Shown one piece after another: positions 1 through 8,369 of a DNA stretch of 52,516 nucleotides. Made by a program: the position numbers and the translations under genes. Source of the stretch: Segatella maculosa DSM 19339 = JCM 15638 (GTDB lineage: Bacteria > Bacteroidota > Bacteroidia > Bacteroidales > Bacteroidaceae); assembly GCF_000382385.1 (NCBI RefSeq), contig NZ_KB908336.1, positions 1 through 52,516 on the forward strand. The letters are read 5' to 3'. Numbering within the stretch: the first letter of the stretch is position 1; each line of letters starts with the position of its first letter. The notes below the pieces were generated by a model, which was given only the letters and a program-made list of their open reading frames with translations, made no database searches and had not been told where the DNA came from.

Positions 1-378
<378 letters not shown>

Positions 379-658
379 AAAATAGAAATCATAAGGTAAA
401 ATGCCAAAAAGTAAAAAGCAAAAACACTTCTACTCTCTCACTCTACCTCTAGTTAATCTGTTCAGAACGAATTCCTTCTTTAGTATCGAAGTCTAAAGCA
501 AACTCTTTTCAAATAATTGAACGGTTCGTTTCTTCTACCCAAGGTACATAAATAAATATGCACCTCGCTTCTTGTACTACTTCTCTGTTTATCTTAATCC
601 TATCAAAGAACGCTATTTCATCTCGCTACCGAACAACATCTGGCTCGGAAAGCGAATG

Positions 659-690
659 CAAAAGTAATACTATTATTAATTATAACCAAA
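659..690 (-). promoter_or_regulatory. rRNA operon promoter
   Basis: On the minus strand, TTTG (complement 687-690) is followed after exactly 20 bases by TACTTTTG (complement 659-666), matching the Bacteroidetes -33 TTTG and -7 TAnnTTTG consensus. The spacer is AT-rich. Transcription would start near 652-655 and give a leader of about 275 bases before the 16S 5' end. Confidence 0.8.
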
Positions 691-879
691 TCTTTTTGAA
701 GAAAAGTTTAAATAATAGGATTATTTTCTTGAAATCGTGATTAAAAAGAAAGGAATTAGACGCTTACACCTTATTATATATAAGCATACCAAGGCGAACA
801 AAATAAGTTTAGGCATGGATATCGGCAACCGGGAAATAGGCTAAAGAATATTAAAGAGCTGCCGAAAAATGGCATTGTA

Positions 880-911
880 TTTGTTCATAGCACAGGAAAA
901 GCGTATTTTTG
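880..911 (+). promoter_or_regulatory. Promoter of the Bax-inhibitor-1 family gene
   Basis: TTTG at 880-883 and TATTTTTG at 904-911 are separated by 20 bases, a full match to the Bacteroidetes promoter pattern. The predicted start near 916 leaves a leader of about 80 bases without an upstream ATG. Confidence 0.7.
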
Positions 912-996
912 CAGACAAAGACGGTGAGGAACCGACCACAATACAACTGGAACAGCAATTATAAATCATACAGATTATCATCAAAAAAGTAAGTAT

Positions 997-1731
997 ATGG
1001 ATTATAAAGAATTTGAAGAGAGCGTTAAAGAGCAGGAATACGGCACGAGAGAGTTTGCCCTTTCAGAGGCCTTTCCTGCCTTGATGCGCAAGGTTTACCT
1101 ATGGATGACCTTTGCTTTGGCTATCAGTGGCATCGTCGCTTACGGTGTTGCTACGTCGCCAAACCTGTTATATTTGATTTACAGCAACAAGCTTGTGTTC
1201 TGGGGAATCCTCATTGCCGAGTTGGTATTGGTATGGAAAATCAGCGGAAGCCTGTGGAAAGAGAATCGCTCTTTGGCTGCCACGACCGCCATGTTTGCCG
1301 TTTTCTCCGCGCTAAACGGAGCCACGTTGTCATACATTTTCGTGATTTTTGCACCGACAGCCATCATCAAAACATTCTTCATCACAGCCGGAACATTTGC
1401 CGCAACTGCCGCATATGGCTACTTCACCAAGAAGAACCTTGCCGGCTTGGGTAGCTTCTTATTCATGGCACTCTTCGGACTTATCATCGCCTTGGCAGTC
1501 AACATGTTCCTCAAGAGCGCGATGTTCGACCTCATCATCAGCCTTGTCGGCGTGGCACTTTTCGTCGGACTGACCGCTTGGGACAGCCAAAACATCAAGC
1601 GACAATTGGCCATGGCGCCCGACATGAGCGAGGCTTCGCAGAAGATTGCCCTGTGCGGAGCGCTCGATTTATACCTCGATTTCATCAACATGTTTATCTA
1701 TCTGTTGAGACTTTTGGGCCGAAACAATTAA
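997..1731 (+). CDS. Bax inhibitor-1 / YccA family membrane protein
   Basis: The 244-residue protein has about seven hydrophobic stretches beginning near residue 32, the topology and length of the BI-1/YccA (UPF0005) family. The C-terminal part, with conserved acidic residues in TAWDSQ and ALDLYLDFINMF, is typical. Family members are integral inner-membrane proteins linked to calcium leak or to control of membrane proteases such as FtsH. The role in this organism is not known. The ATG at 997 lies 80 bases downstream of a good promoter. The next gene follows after 25 bases and may be cotranscribed. Confidence 0.9.
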   Translation: MDYKEFEESVKEQEYGTREFALSEAFPALMRKVYLWMTFALAISGIVAYGVATSPNLLYLIYSNKLVFWGILIAELVLVWKISGSLWKENRSLAATTAMFAVFSALNGATLSYIFVIFAPTAIIKTFFITAGTFAATAAYGYFTKKNLAGLGSFLFMALFGLIIALAVNMFLKSAMFDLIISLVGVALFVGLTAWDSQNIKRQLAMAPDMSEASQKIALCGALDLYLDFINMFIYLLRLLGRNN

Positions 1732-1756
1732 CCCAGAAACTTATTTCACAACACAA

Positions 1757-2398
1757 ATGAACAGAAAAAGCATCTTGGCCGCAGGCGTGTCGGCCATGAC
1801 AATGGTATTGATTGGCTGCGGTATCACGGTCAACAACAACAGTAACACAGGAACCGACGTCTTAGGCGACGTGCTTAACAGCATGAACACCAAGAGCATC
1901 GGCAACGCATTGGGCAGTGTGCTCGGCATTGACAAGCCCACGGAGCGCGAACTCATCGGGGCATGGCACTACAATGGCCCCGGTGTGGCCTTCACCAGCA
2001 GTAACACGCTGGCCAAAGCAGGTGGAGAAGTAGCGGCAAGTCAGGCAAAAGTAAAGTTGGAAGAGGCTTATCGAAGCGTCGGTTTCAACCGAAACAATAC
2101 TCAACTCACCTTTAACAGCGACAAAACCTTCAGTGGAAAAATCGCCGGAACCAGCCTTATGGGGACGTGGAGTTACGACAATAGCAACCAGAAAATCACC
2201 CTGAAAACGTTGCTATTCACCATTCCCGTCTATGCAAAACGCACCACTTCGGGCATGAGTTTCCTGTTGGAATCCAAGAAGTTACTGTCAGTTCTCCAAA
2301 CCGTTTCGGCCCTTAGCGGCAACAGCACCCTGCAAACCGTCGGCGAACTGAGTAGAAACTACGACGGAATACGCATGGGATTCGAGATGAGGAGATAA
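1757..2398 (+). CDS. DUF4923 family lipoprotein
   Basis: The 213-residue protein starts with a lipoprotein signal peptide ending in a lipobox (LIGC, Cys21), so it should be lipid-anchored in the cell envelope. The mature part has a short linker followed by a globular domain containing ELIGAWHYNGPGVAF and later GTWSYD. It resembles the Bacteroidetes-restricted DUF4923 family, whose function is unknown. A strong hairpin terminator follows directly, so this is probably the last gene of its transcript. Function cannot be assigned. Confidence 0.8.
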   Translation: MNRKSILAAGVSAMTMVLIGCGITVNNNSNTGTDVLGDVLNSMNTKSIGNALGSVLGIDKPTERELIGAWHYNGPGVAFTSSNTLAKAGGEVAASQAKVKLEEAYRSVGFNRNNTQLTFNSDKTFSGKIAGTSLMGTWSYDNSNQKITLKTLLFTIPVYAKRTTSGMSFLLESKKLLSVLQTVSALSGNSTLQTVGELSRNYDGIRMGFEMRR

Positions 2399-2430
2399 GG
2401 AGAAGATAATCAAAAATCTTAATCGTCGGT

Positions 2431-2482
2431 GCCGATGAAGCCTTGTTCGGTTGACAACCTCAATGGCTCCATCGGCTTTTTT
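2431..2482 (+). terminator. Intrinsic terminator after the DUF4923 gene
   Basis: A 12-base arm at 2431-2442 (GCCGATGAAGCC) pairs with 2465-2476 (GGCTCCATCGGC) with one mismatch. TTTTTTATT follows. This is a typical rho-independent terminator 33 bases after the stop codon. Confidence 0.85.
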
Positions 2483-2497
2483 ATTATTCTTGTTTTC

Positions 2498-2580
2498 CAG
2501 TCTCAGCCATTTTGTGGAGTAAAATGGCTGACATTAGCGCGCAATATGGCTGATATTGTGCGGTAAAATGGCTGAAGTAA
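2498..2580. repeat. 22-bp-period array, copy 1
   Basis: Units with the core AAAATGGCTGA or AATATGGCTGA start at 2521, 2543 and 2565, exactly 22 bases apart. Each core is followed by a variable GC-rich part. An inverted copy of the core at 2502-2512 pairs with 2521-2531 as a perfect 11-base inverted repeat. Related arrays with the same spacing lie near 18863 and 36312. The array touches the palindrome cluster at 2662-2825. The whole stretch 2483-3046 has no credible gene; open frames in it are translated repeats. Confidence 0.75.
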
Positions 2581-2661
2581 AAAGACAACCCGTAAGAAGT
2601 TGTCCGCCAACGGCTTTCGAATAATTTTGAGAAGTGAATGCAGACGTACGGTTGTCTGGGC

Positions 2662-2825
2662 GGACGCACGAGCCGTGCGTCCCTACATAGCTTGCACACA
2701 GCTAAACTTATAGCAATCAAAAAGACCATGAATGAAGCCGTGCGTCCCCTATATAGCTTGCGTTCTCCGCTTGTTTTCGCATGAAAAGCGCTATAAACAT
2801 GTAGGGACGCACGGTTTGTGCGTCC
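2662..2825. repeat. Pair of inverted GGACGCACG palindromes flanking 122 bp
   Basis: Two 21-base palindromes, GGACGCACG-n3-CGTGCGTCC, lie at 2662-2682 and 2805-2825. They are in opposite orientation: the CTACAT side of the first faces the ATGTAG side of the second. A half copy (GCCGTGCGTCCCC) is at 2737-2749. The same palindrome recurs at 17.9-18.0 kb and 35.9-36.2 kb. The 122 bases between the two copies contain no gene. Confidence 0.8.
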
Positions 2826-3052
2826 ACTCAAGTAAAGCTTCTATCGTGTAATTTTGGTTCGCCTGACAAACGATTAAAGCCCTCTCGCTTGCCCTCATCA
2901 TTTATCGGGTATCGTTTCCTTTGTGCACTTTGTCTGCAATTCACGGCCAATTTCGCTGTATTTTATCATTCGTTACACCGCAAAAATTGCTTATTGACGT
3001 TCCAAGTCAAGGCTTTCGACCGGCAACCCTACGAGAAAAAGGAAACAAAAAA

Positions 3053-3084
3053 GGTTCGCCGGCGGAATAAACTGCCGGCGAACC
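3053..3084 (-). terminator. Intrinsic terminator of the NlpE-like gene
   Basis: On the minus strand GGTTCGCCGGC and its exact complement form an 11-bp stem (3053-3063 with 3074-3084). It is followed by CCTTTTTTG. It lies about 50 bases past the stop codon at 3134. Confidence 0.85.
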
Positions 3085-3133
3085 CGATGTCATATCGTCC
3101 AAATGCCTTTGTGAAGGCAGGCGGAAACGATGC

Positions 3134-3583
3134 TTACTTCTTCAACTTCAAGTCGTAGCTGAGCTTGCTTGCTGCCTCTTCAAACTGGTCGTTGACCATG
3201 CGGAGCACAGAATCGTTGACAACCTTGAAGTAGGTTGTGTCCTTGCCGAGCGCAAACTTGTAAACTGTTACGTCCTTGCCAGCAACCTTCTTGGTGGCAA
3301 CAACCTTCTTGCCGTTGTAGTTTTCTACAGGAGCCTTGTCCTTCAAGTATTTGATTTGAAGTGAAAAGCCATCGGTAGAGTCGTTGGCCAGCTTGAGGGT
3401 GTAGATGGAACCGGTGTCTGCTCCGGGGATTTCACCTTCGTAAACTGCAGAATCTTGCATTGCAGTATCGTTAGCAGCAGAGTCCGTACCGGCTGCATTT
3501 GCAGCGGTCTTACCGTTGTTATGACAAGCTACCATAGCTGCACTGGCAGCAAACAATACGATAAAATTTCTAAGCTTTTTCAT
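3134..3583 (-). CDS. NlpE-like small lipoprotein
   Basis: The 149-residue protein has a lipoprotein signal peptide with lipobox MVAC (Cys20), then a low-complexity Ala/Asp/Ser/Thr linker to about residue 46, then a beta-rich domain beginning YEGEIPGADTGSIYTLKL. That opening resembles the N-terminal domain of the copper-stress and adhesion sensor lipoprotein NlpE, but the metal-site CxxC of classical NlpE is not present. It is probably an envelope lipoprotein of unknown role. A weak TATATTTG box lies at 3615-3622 (complement), and a strong terminator follows the gene. Confidence 0.6.
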   Translation of the reverse strand: MKKLRNFIVLFAASAAMVACHNNGKTAANAAGTDSAANDTAMQDSAVYEGEIPGADTGSIYTLKLANDSTDGFSLQIKYLKDKAPVENYNGKKVVATKKVAGKDVTVYKFALGKDTTYFKVVNDSVLRMVNDQFEEAASKLSYDLKLKK

Positions 3584-3764
3584 AAATGTAATAATTAATA
3601 ATTAAAACTGGGTGCAAATATATGGATTATCAACGAAAACATCACAGCGTTTTGCAATAAAAAACGTTAACAAAGCCTTTTGTCATGCACCATTCATCAT
3701 ACCTCATGCACCATGAATGCGGATAAACATTGCGCAAATAGGCCTCGATAACCATCATCATGCT

Positions 3765-4976
3765 TTACAAACTGTGTGCTATGACCTCTGCGGCATACGT
3801 TCCCATGGCGCGATAGCCCTCGGGGTTGGGGTGAAGCCAATCGCTCTGCCATTGCTTCTGCAGTCGGGCTGGGTCGGAAGGGTCGCGCAACAGTTCGTCG
3901 AAATCAAGGATTCCGTCAACCTTTCCGCGCTGCGCTCTGATCCATTGGTTGACGGTTTGGCGGGCCGCCTCATGGAAAATGGAATAATATCCAGCCCCTT
4001 TGAACGGCGTTATCGTGCCAAGAAAGACGCGCAGATTGCGCTCCTTGGCCTTGCGTATCATCTCTTCATAGGCGCGAATGAGGTCGTTTGCCACAGCTTC
4101 ACTGCCGCCATTGCCGGCTGCTCCTATATCATTTACGCCCTCAAAAACAATGACTGTGTGCACACCCCGCTGTGAAAGTATGTCGCGATCAAAGCGTTGT
4201 CGGGCCATGAAACCAAAGCCTCCGGTCATCGTGACACGGTTGTTTCCGATGCCAAGGTTAAGGATTCCGCGGTCGGTGACGCCGTATTTCTTCTGCAAAG
4301 TCTCCGAAAGCACGTCGGGCCAGCGGTTGTTTGCGTTGTCGGTTGCATTCTTTCCGTCGGTGATGGAGTTGCCGATGATGGCTATACTCTTGGCCGTCAT
4401 GTCGTAAACATCGATGGACGCGATATTGAACCAATGGTTTTCACGGAACGACGGGGCGAAGTTTGTCGCGGCATTCGTCACACCTCGCATGATATAACTG
4501 GTGGTTCTCGATCCCATGTGCACGGTAGGTTGTGCCGGAGCCTTGGTGTAATTGATGGTGATGGCGAGCTTTTCAAGCGGCTGAAGGTCGAAAGGCAACG
4601 CGTCACTGAACAGGGCTTTGCCGGCCGGAATGACTGCCTTATGACTGCCACCGAACTTCAAATACTTTGCCGAATGGGGAACAATGGCAAAGCTATCGGT
4701 TGCGTGGGCAATGTAAACCGAACGAATGACGACAGGCTCCGTGGAGAGTTCGTTGCTCAATTCCAAGCGAATCAGCTTGCCACCGATGGAGACTTTCACG
4801 ATTTGACGCACCGAACGGTCGCTCATGTTGTTATCATAAGGCATGAAACTCTTGACAACCGGCTGCTGAGCCGTGGCCCATGTGCCCACCCAATGATTGC
4901 CTGTCACGGCCCGTGACAGCTGTGCTTGTGCCGCAATCGAGGCCAAACACAAGAATAATCCTAAAAATCTTTTCAT
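3765..4976 (-). CDS. Secreted SGNH/GDSL-family hydrolase
   Basis: The chosen ATG at 4974-4976 gives a 403-residue protein with a clean signal peptide (to about residue 19, AAQAQ). The frame is open 12 codons further upstream, but those codons would bury the signal. Residues about 25-190 form an accessory beta domain. Residues 197-403 hold the SGNH fold, with block I IIGNSITDG (Ser204), GIGNN, the Asn of EGVNDIG (Asn282) and the Asp/His pair in SDWLHPNPEGY (Asp379, His382). These enzymes hydrolyse esters, often acetyl groups on glycans. The substrate is not evident. It is exported to the periplasm or beyond. The gene stands alone between the NlpE-like gene and murF. Confidence 0.88.
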   Translation of the reverse strand: MKRFLGLFLCLASIAAQAQLSRAVTGNHWVGTWATAQQPVVKSFMPYDNNMSDRSVRQIVKVSIGGKLIRLELSNELSTEPVVIRSVYIAHATDSFAIVPHSAKYLKFGGSHKAVIPAGKALFSDALPFDLQPLEKLAITINYTKAPAQPTVHMGSRTTSYIMRGVTNAATNFAPSFRENHWFNIASIDVYDMTAKSIAIIGNSITDGKNATDNANNRWPDVLSETLQKKYGVTDRGILNLGIGNNRVTMTGGFGFMARQRFDRDILSQRGVHTVIVFEGVNDIGAAGNGGSEAVANDLIRAYEEMIRKAKERNLRVFLGTITPFKGAGYYSIFHEAARQTVNQWIRAQRGKVDGILDFDELLRDPSDPARLQKQWQSDWLHPNPEGYRAMGTYAAEVIAHSL

Positions 4977-5046
4977 CCTTCTACCTTGGTTTTGTTTCCT
5001 TGCAACGTTCATTCTCGGCCCAATTCCGGGCTACTGACGACGCTTG

Positions 5047-6363
5047 TCAGAGCAATTCGGGCAACTCGAACAGGCGAATGCCGTTGCTTCCCTTTATCAA
5101 TATGTAGTAATCCTTGGGACAATGCGCTGCGAGTTCGGCCTTCACTTCGTCCACATTCTTGAACTTTCGGAAAGCGGTTTCGGTCTTTTCGAACTCCTCT
5201 CCTACGAGCCATACCGTTTCAAAGCCGTCAGCCTTGAGCTTGTCCACAACCTTTTGATGTTCCTTTTCCGACACTTCGCCGAGCTCACGCATGTCACCCA
5301 GAATGGCCATCTTGCGCGTTGCCTGTATCAACTTGAAGTTTTCTATGGCCGCAGCCATGCTCGACGGGTTGGCATTATAGGCGTCAACGATGAGCTTGTT
5401 CTTGGCCGTTACCTCCAATTGACTGCGGTTGTTAGACGGAATATAGCTTTCGAGGGCATGGTTGATTTGCTCTGGCGTCACGCCGAAATGTAGCCCTATG
5501 GTGATGGCTGCCAGCATATTGTCGATGTTATAGGCCCCTATCAGGTGGGTTTCTACCTCATATATACGCATTTTCGAGGCCGTTGTAGCAAGGTTTCTCC
5601 ATGAGAATTTCAAGAAAGGAGCGCAACTCACGACCTCACCCTGCACGTCGGCATCGGCCGACTGACCGTAGGTTACGATGCGGTCCAGCTCACGTTGGCG
5701 TGCCATTTCCACAAGGTCGGGATTGCTTTCGTTGAGAAAGAGCAGGCCATCGTGGGCCTTCAGATAGTCATAAAGCTCGCCCTTGGTCTTCTTTACACCT
5801 TCAAAACTACCGAAACCTTGCAGATGTGCGCAGCCCACATTCGTGATCATACCACACGTCGGCTCCACATAAGTGACCAGTTTCTCGATATCTCCGGGGT
5901 GACTGGCACCCATTTCAACGACGGCAATCTCATGTGTTTCGTCCAAACGGAACAGTGTTTTGGGCACACCGACATCGTTATTGAAGTTCCCTTCGGTGTG
6001 CATCACCTTGTAACGCTCGGCAAGAACGGTCGAAAGAAGCTCCTTGGTGGTGGTCTTTCCATTGGTTCCTGTGATGCCAATCACGGGGATATGGAAGCGA
6101 CGACGGTGCATTCTGGCTAATTCTTTGAATGTGACGAGGCAATTGTCAACCAAAATCAGACGGTCGTTATCGGCCTCATCAAACTCCTTTTCATCGATGA
6201 TGGCATAGGCACAACCCTTTTCCAAGGCTGCCTTGGCAAACTTGTTACCGTTGAACGAAGCCCCTTTTAGGGCCAAAAAGATGCTGCCTTCGGGGCAGTT
6301 GCGGCTATCGGTAGTGATGCAAGGGTGCTTCCGGTAGAGGCGATAAAGTTCGTTTATATCCAT
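5047..6363 (-). CDS. murF: UDP-N-acetylmuramoyl-tripeptide--D-alanyl-D-alanine ligase
   Basis: MurF adds the D-Ala-D-Ala dipeptide to UDP-MurNAc-tripeptide in cytoplasmic peptidoglycan synthesis. The ATG at 6361-6363 gives 438 residues, the usual family size. Upstream in-frame codons (to 6441) would overlap the promoter and are not used. The N-terminal substrate domain shows TTDSRNCPEGSIFLALKG. The central ATPase has the P-loop GITGTNGKTTT (96-106) and the NDVGVPKTLF stretch. The C-terminal domain follows, with DAYNANPSSM at the junction. It is divergent from folP. The ddl gene that makes its dipeptide substrate is at 41.1 kb. Confidence 0.95.
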   Translation of the reverse strand: MDINELYRLYRKHPCITTDSRNCPEGSIFLALKGASFNGNKFAKAALEKGCAYAIIDEKEFDEADNDRLILVDNCLVTFKELARMHRRRFHIPVIGITGTNGKTTTKELLSTVLAERYKVMHTEGNFNNDVGVPKTLFRLDETHEIAVVEMGASHPGDIEKLVTYVEPTCGMITNVGCAHLQGFGSFEGVKKTKGELYDYLKAHDGLLFLNESNPDLVEMARQRELDRIVTYGQSADADVQGEVVSCAPFLKFSWRNLATTASKMRIYEVETHLIGAYNIDNMLAAITIGLHFGVTPEQINHALESYIPSNNRSQLEVTAKNKLIVDAYNANPSSMAAAIENFKLIQATRKMAILGDMRELGEVSEKEHQKVVDKLKADGFETVWLVGEEFEKTETAFRKFKNVDEVKAELAAHCPKDYYILIKGSNGIRLFELPELL

Positions 6364-6384
6364 AGCTTTGCGAATATTGTAGTG

Positions 6385-6414
6385 CAAAGTTACGCTTTTT
6401 TCTTTGACGACAAG
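6385..6414 (-). promoter_or_regulatory. murF promoter
   Basis: TAACTTTG (complement 6385-6392) lies 22 bases before the murF ATG. A CTTG near-match to the -33 box is at 6411-6414 (complement) with 18-base spacing. Transcription would start about 15 bases before the start codon. Confidence 0.55.
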
Positions 6415-6519
6415 TAGGTGTTCGGAATTAAAATAACGCATAAGACGAAAGAAAGTGTACGTAAGCGCGTGTACTTATTATATATAATGTTAACGATTTA
6501 CGGTTAGACAGCGATTTAA

Positions 6520-6550
6520 TTTGGAGGATAAAGCAAAATATGATAACTTT
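6520..6550 (+). promoter_or_regulatory. folP promoter, almost no leader
   Basis: TTTG at 6520-6523 and TAACTTTG at 6543-6550 are 19 bases apart, a full Bacteroidetes promoter. The folP ATG at 6557 lies only 6 bases after the -7 box, so the transcript should start at or within a few bases of the start codon. Confidence 0.7.
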
Positions 6551-6556
6551 GTGGGT

Positions 6557-7444
6557 ATGAAACCAATAGACTATACAATCAATATCCGCGGTCATCTGAT
6601 TGACTTGAGTAGCCCAAAAGTCATGGGAATCCTGAACTGCACGCCCGACAGTTTCTATGCCGGAAGCCGCAAACAGACCGAGTATGAGATAGCCGAACGG
6701 GCCAACCAAATTATCAGCGAGGGTGGAACAATGATTGATGTGGGCGCATTTTCTACACGTCCGGGGGCCAAGGAAGTGAGCGAAGAAGAGGAAACAGAAC
6801 GCCTGAAAAAGGCATTACAACTTGTCAGACGCGAGCAACCCGATGCCATTGTCTCCGTAGACACTTATCGACCTGCCGTGGCTCGCCGGTGTATTGAGGA
6901 GTGGGGAGCCGACATCATCAATGATGTCAGCGAGGGAGGCATCACAGGTATTGTCAATACCCCTATTCATGAAAGCGGTAGTATGTTCGATGTTGTGGGC
7001 GAATTAAAGGTGCCTTACATTCTGATGTCGGTGAAATCGTGTCTCCACGACATGATGATAGCCTTCGCAGAAGAGGTGCAACAGTTGCGTGATCGTGGCG
7101 TGAAAGACATCATACTTGACCCGGGTTTCGGCTTTGGAAAGACGCTTGAACAAAACTATGAGATATATAATGGTATGGAACAATTGGCCACTTTGCGTCT
7201 TCCTTTGCTTGTAGGTGTTTCGCGAAAGAGCATGATTTTCAAGCTCATTGGAGGCGATTCAATGACCGCATTGAACGGGACAACGGTGCTCCACACTGCC
7301 GCTTTGCTCAAAGGTGCCGGCATTCTGCGTGTCCACGACGTGCGCGAAGCGGTGGAAGCCGTACAGATTGTCTCGGCCATTCAATCGGCCTCGCCTTTTG
7401 AAAAGCCAGAAACTGCAGTTCAAAATTCCTCATTTCACATTTAA
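6557..7444 (+). CDS. folP: Dihydropteroate synthase
   Basis: FolP joins 6-hydroxymethyl-dihydropterin pyrophosphate with p-aminobenzoate in folate synthesis and is the sulfonamide target. The ATG at 6557 gives 295 residues. A TTG-initiated extension to 6521 would run through the promoter boxes and is rejected. Diagnostic blocks are MGILNCTPDSFYAGSR near residue 24, the glycine-rich GGTMIDVGAFSTRPGA, IVSVDTYRP, IINDVSEGG, ILDPGFGFGKT and GVSRKSM. The cdaA gene begins 24 bases downstream, and the folP-cdaA pair is common in Bacteroidetes. Confidence 0.95.
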   Translation: MKPIDYTINIRGHLIDLSSPKVMGILNCTPDSFYAGSRKQTEYEIAERANQIISEGGTMIDVGAFSTRPGAKEVSEEEETERLKKALQLVRREQPDAIVSVDTYRPAVARRCIEEWGADIINDVSEGGITGIVNTPIHESGSMFDVVGELKVPYILMSVKSCLHDMMIAFAEEVQQLRDRGVKDIILDPGFGFGKTLEQNYEIYNGMEQLATLRLPLLVGVSRKSMIFKLIGGDSMTALNGTTVLHTAALLKGAGILRVHDVREAVEAVQIVSAIQSASPFEKPETAVQNSSFHI

Positions 7445-7468
7445 CACTCATCATTTCAAACTCTGCCT

Positions 7469-8245
7469 ATGCCTTTCGACTTCGGATTAAAAGATGCCAT
7501 CGACATTGTTCTGGTTGCGCTTATCCTCTACTACCTTTATAAACTGATGAAAGAAAGCCGTTCGCTGAACATCTTCATCGGCGTGATGGTGTTTGTATTG
7601 GTATGGCTTTTCGTGAGTCAGGTGCTCGAAATGCGGCTCTTGGGGGCTATTCTCGATAAGTTGGTCGGCGTGGGTGCCATCGCTCTGATCGTGCTTTTTC
7701 AAGAAGAGATACGTCGTTTTCTCTACTCGCTCGGTGCGCATCAGCGCATCAAACAGCTCAGTAGCTTCCTCGGTTCGCGCCGCAATGAGAAGAACCTTGA
7801 GGCAACCCGCCGACTAATCATGCCCATTGTGATGGCCTGTATGAATATGTCGAAGGGCAAAGTCGGCGCATTGATCGTCATTGAACGCGGTGCTCCGTTA
7901 GACGATATTGTTGATACCGGCGACCTCATCAACGCCAATATCAACCAGCGTCTCATTGAAAACATCTTCTTTAAGAACTCACCTTTGCACGATGGAGCCA
8001 TGATAATCGCTCACAAGCGCATCAAGGCTGCGGGCTGTATTCTGCCGGTTAGCCACAATCTCGACATACCCAAGGAACTCGGTTTGCGTCATCGTGCAGC
8101 CATGGGCATCAGCCAAGACAGCGATGCAATAGCCATTGTGGTAAGCGAAGAGACCGGACGTATCAGCGTAGCCATGAAAGGTCAGTTCCATCTTCGGCTC
8201 TCGGCGGAAGAACTTGAGCGTATTCTGACAAGTGAAATCGATTGA
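7469..8245 (+). CDS. cdaA: Diadenylate cyclase (c-di-AMP synthase, CdaA type)
   Basis: The 258-residue protein has three N-terminal membrane helices (about 8-27, 32-53 and 62-78), then a DisA_N/DAC domain with the signature DGA (175-177, SPLHDGAMII) and RHR (207-209, LRHRAAMG). The enzyme condenses two ATP into c-di-AMP, a second messenger that controls potassium and osmolyte transport and cell-wall homeostasis. It should sit in the inner membrane with the catalytic domain in the cytoplasm. It is downstream of folP and probably cotranscribed. Confidence 0.93.
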   Translation: MPFDFGLKDAIDIVLVALILYYLYKLMKESRSLNIFIGVMVFVLVWLFVSQVLEMRLLGAILDKLVGVGAIALIVLFQEEIRRFLYSLGAHQRIKQLSSFLGSRRNEKNLEATRRLIMPIVMACMNMSKGKVGALIVIERGAPLDDIVDTGDLINANINQRLIENIFFKNSPLHDGAMIIAHKRIKAAGCILPVSHNLDIPKELGLRHRAAMGISQDSDAIAIVVSEETGRISVAMKGQFHLRLSAEELERILTSEID

Positions 8246-8295
8246 GTTTTATACTTTTTTAGCCTCTGCAGCCTCGCTATTTCAATGATTTTTAC

Positions 8296-8303
8296 TACTT
8301 TTG
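8296..8303 (+). promoter_or_regulatory. pta -7 box
   Basis: TACTTTTG lies 66 bases before the pta ATG, but no clear TTTG is seen at the -33 position. The leader contains a 9-codon open frame (ATG 8334, stop 8361-8363) that ends 6 bases before pta. Confidence 0.5.
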
Positions 8304-8369
8304 CAAAGCAGAAATTACAATTTTGTGATTGAAATGAACTTAAAACATTTATTAACATTATAACAAACT

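Noticed and set aside
558..740. 60-codon open frame in the rRNA leader region
   Set aside because: It overlaps the rRNA promoter on the other strand, has poor composition for a protein and no recognisable family.
2484..2831. 115-codon open frame on the minus strand, and similar frames at 17.7-18.1 kb and 35.8-36.5 kb
   Set aside because: They are translations of the GGACGCACG palindromes and linkers (peptides such as GRTSRASLH or RTHGPCVPT) recurring at each repeat locus, not genes.
6521..6556. TTG-initiated N-terminal extension of FolP
   Set aside because: The extension would cover both promoter boxes, and family proteins start at the MKP methionine.
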